A DNA stretch of 5,659 nt from Bradyrhizobium sp. (GTDB lineage Bacteria > Pseudomonadota > Alphaproteobacteria > Rhizobiales > Xanthobacteraceae). Below, in pieces: positions 3,779 through 5,659 of this stretch; position 1 is the first letter of the stretch, and the number at the start of each line of letters is the position of its first letter. The position numbers were made by a program, and so were the translations under genes. Location: positions 1-5,659 of the forward strand of contig JAQGKJ010000118.1 in assembly GCA_028290165.1 (NCBI GenBank). Reading direction: 5' to 3'. The notes below the pieces were generated by a model. The model was not told the origin of the DNA and did not search any database. It saw nothing but the letters and a program-made list of their open reading frames with translations.

Positions 3779-5659
3779 CTACAGCGTCAGGATCTGCGAC
3801 ACGAACAAGCCGCCGATGATGGTGATGCCGAGCGGCCGGCGCAATTCGGTGCCGGGGCCGGTCGCAATCACCAGCGGAATGCCCGCGAACAGCGCGGCCA
3901 TCGTCGTCATTAGAATCGGCCTGAAGCGGGCGCTGCAGGCCTCGAAGATCGCATCCGCCGATGACAGGCCGCGGTGACGCTCCGCGTCCAGCGCGAAATC
4001 CACGATCATGATGCCGTTCTTCTTGACGATGCCGATCAGGAGGATGATTCCGACGAAGGCGATGATCGTCAGCGGCGTATTGGTGATCTGCAGCGCCAGC
4101 AGGGCGCCGAGCCCGGCAGAAGGCAGCGTGGAAATGATGGTCAGGGGGTGGGCAAGGCTCTCGTAGAGCACCCCCAGCACGATATACATCGCCACCAGCG
4201 CGCCGAGGATCAAGAGCGGCTGCCGCCCGGTGGACTTGTTGAAATCGCCGGCGTTGCCCTCGAAACTACCGCGAATCCCCTCGGGCATATGCAGTTCCTC
4301 GACCGCGCGTTGGATGTTGGTCGTGGCGATCTCGAGCGGCACGTCGGGCAACAGATTGAACGACACCGTCGTCGACGGAAACGACTGCGAGTGAAGCACG
4401 GCAAGCGCCGATAGGCCGCGCTGGTAATGAACGACGGTGGACAGCGGCACCTGTACGCCGTTGGCGCCGGCGACGAAGATATGTTCGAGATTGGAGGGAT
4501 CGCTCTGGAATTTCGGGTCGATCTCCAGCACCACCATGTACTGGTTGCGCTGGGTATAGACGATCGAGATCTGCCGCTGCGAGAATGCGTTGTTGAGTGC
4601 GTTGTCGATGTCCTGCACGCGAACCCCGAGGCTTGATGCCTTTTGCCGGTCGATCGACAGCGTCAGTTGCAGACCCCCGGGATCGCGGTCGCTGGAAATG
4701 TCGGTGATGCCTTCGATCGTTTCCATGCGCTTGCCGACGATCGGCGCCCATTTCTGCAACAGATCGAGGTCGGTGCTGGTCAGCGTATATTGATAGTCGG
4801 AATCGCTCTGCCGCCCTCCGGCGCGAATATCCTGCGCCGCGAACATGAACAGCTTGATTCCCGCGACATGAAAAAGATTTCTGCGAAGGCGATCGATGAC
4901 CAGCGTCGTGCTCAAGCCGCCCCGCTCGGCGGGCGGTTTGAGGGTGATGAACATGACACCGCGATTGGAGCCGGCACCGCCCGGCCCCCCGCCTCCGCCA
5001 AGCACCGATCCGATCCCGGCGACGGCCGGATCGGCCATCACGATGTCGGCGAGTTGCTGCTGAAGTCCCAGCATCGACTGAAACGAGATGTCGGCGGACG
5101 CGCGCGTCGCACCGATCACAAAGCCGGAATCATCGGTCGGGAAGAAACCCTTCGGGGTCTTGATATAGAGCGTCACCGTTAGCGCAATGGTTGCGAAAAA
5201 CACCAGCAGCGTCAAAAACGGAAAGTCCAGCACGACATGCAGCGTGCGCGCGTAGAACGCCACCATGCGCGACAATATGCCCTCGACGAGGCGGTCGAAC
5301 CAGGTCGCGTCAGCGGAAGTCGCCTGCTTGATGTAATGGGCGCAAATCATCGGCGTGATCGTGAGCGAAACCACCGTGGAAACCACGATGGCAAATGTCA
5401 GGGTCAGGGAAAATTCCCGCAACAGCCGGCCGACGATCCCGTCCATGAAAATCAACGGGGTGAATGCGGCAACCAGCGACAGGCTGATCGACAGCACCGT
5501 GAAGCCGATTTGCCTGGCCCCCTCGAGCGCCGCCCGATAGGGCCGCATGCCATGCTCCAGGTTGCGGTACATGTTCTCGATCATGACGATGGCGTCGTCG
5601 ACCACGAAGCCGACGGAAATCGCCAGCGCCATCAGCGACAGATTGTCGATAGAGAAACC
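3779..5659 (-). CDS. MdtC-family RND multidrug efflux permease, partial, ending at a premature amber codon
   Basis: Inner-membrane proton-driven pump subunit that, with a periplasmic adaptor and an outer-membrane channel, expels drugs and similar compounds. About 626 C-terminal residues are visible; the N-terminal roughly 390 lie beyond the window. Landmarks in order: the TM4 Asp pair in GFVVDDAIVMIEN (visible residues 17-29), TM5-6 (GFTVLSISLSLVAAFTPL, LTPM-like ITPMICAHY), the second periplasmic domain with FFP-D-GF, GGRQSDSDYQYTL and NNAFSQRQIS, then TM7 onward with TLPSAGLGALLAL, the TM10 Lys in GIVKKNGIMIVDFA (about 547), and the TM11 Arg in FRPILMTT (about 580). These strings match MdtC better than MdtB. 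A glycine-rich loop (LGGGGGPGG) replaces a shorter stretch of the E. coli protein. The TAG at 3779-3781 removes 26 residues, cutting the final helix. The protein may misfold, or the stop may be a sequence error. It is transcribed toward the DTW gene. Confidence 0.9.
   Translation of the reverse strand, partial: GFSIDNLSLMALAISVGFVVDDAIVMIENMYRNLEHGMRPYRAALEGARQIGFTVLSISLSLVAAFTPLIFMDGIVGRLLREFSLTLTFAIVVSTVVSLTITPMICAHYIKQATSADATWFDRLVEGILSRMVAFYARTLHVVLDFPFLTLLVFFATIALTVTLYIKTPKGFFPTDDSGFVIGATRASADISFQSMLGLQQQLADIVMADPAVAGIGSVLGGGGGPGGAGSNRGVMFITLKPPAERGGLSTTLVIDRLRRNLFHVAGIKLFMFAAQDIRAGGRQSDSDYQYTLTSTDLDLLQKWAPIVGKRMETIEGITDISSDRDPGGLQLTLSIDRQKASSLGVRVQDIDNALNNAFSQRQISIVYTQRNQYMVVLEIDPKFQSDPSNLEHIFVAGANGVQVPLSTVVHYQRGLSALAVLHSQSFPSTTVSFNLLPDVPLEIATTNIQRAVEELHMPEGIRGSFEGNAGDFNKSTGRQPLLILGALVAMYIVLGVLYESLAHPLTIISTLPSAGLGALLALQITNTPLTIIAFVGIILLIGIVKKNGIMIVDFALDAERHRGLSSADAIFEACSARFRPILMTTMAALFAGIPLVIATGPGTELRRPLGITIIGGLFVSQILTL

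Noticed and set aside
4266..5182. Long frames at 4266-4751 (minus) and 4643-5182 (plus)
   Set aside because: Both lie within the RND permease, whose family match is unambiguous; Arg- and Gln-rich shadow translations.
1..5659. CRISPR array, insertion-sequence ends, rRNA
   Set aside because: No regularly spaced direct repeats, no transposase or matching terminal repeats, and no rRNA-like stretch seen.

Overview
The window looks like a junction between a mobile genetic element (left, about 1-2819) and an alphaproteobacterial chromosome (right, about 2820-5659). GC-rich codon use, the style of the integrase and its small partner, and the MdtC-like pump next to a DTW-domain gene suggest a Bradyrhizobium-like member of the Rhizobiales. 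This is an inference from sequence feel; no search was run.

Element side. Positions 1-244 hold no gene I can name, but contain several stem-loops and a minus-strand frame that stays open to the window edge, in frame with the stop of the next gene. An unrecognised 263-residue protein is encoded at 245-1036 (minus). A matching dyad, CTCTCA-N7-TGAGAG, lies just outside each end of that gene. After a 180-base divergent spacer comes a two-gene plus-strand unit: a small excisionase/AlpA-like winged-helix protein (1217-1456) overlapping or abutting a tyrosine recombinase (1459-2755). The recombinase carries one extra G in a run of four (1645-1648), which splits it into two frames. Its catalytic C-terminal domain is otherwise intact.

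Junction. Sixty-four bases past the integrase stop lies the 5' half of a minus-strand tRNA-Cys(GCA) gene (2820-2856). It matches tRNA through the last base of the anticodon loop and then stops being tRNA. The break falls at a perfect inverted repeat, GTCTGC-AAA-GCAGAC. The simplest reading is an attachment-site hybrid: the element inserted by crossover in the anticodon loop of tRNA-Cys. The 3' half is not in the window.

Chromosome side, all on the minus strand. A partial MdtC-type RND efflux permease (from beyond 5659 to 3779) ends at an amber codon that replaces a conserved tyrosine, 26 codons before the apparent ancestral stop at 3698-3700. It is followed by a DTW-domain tRNA-uridine aminocarboxypropyltransferase (2910-3647), a perfect 20-bp palindromic terminator containing that gene's stop codon, a tRNA promoter, and the interrupted tRNA-Cys.

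Two separate point lesions (integrase frameshift, pump nonsense codon) within about 2 kb could be real decay after integration or sequence errors. Raw reads would decide.
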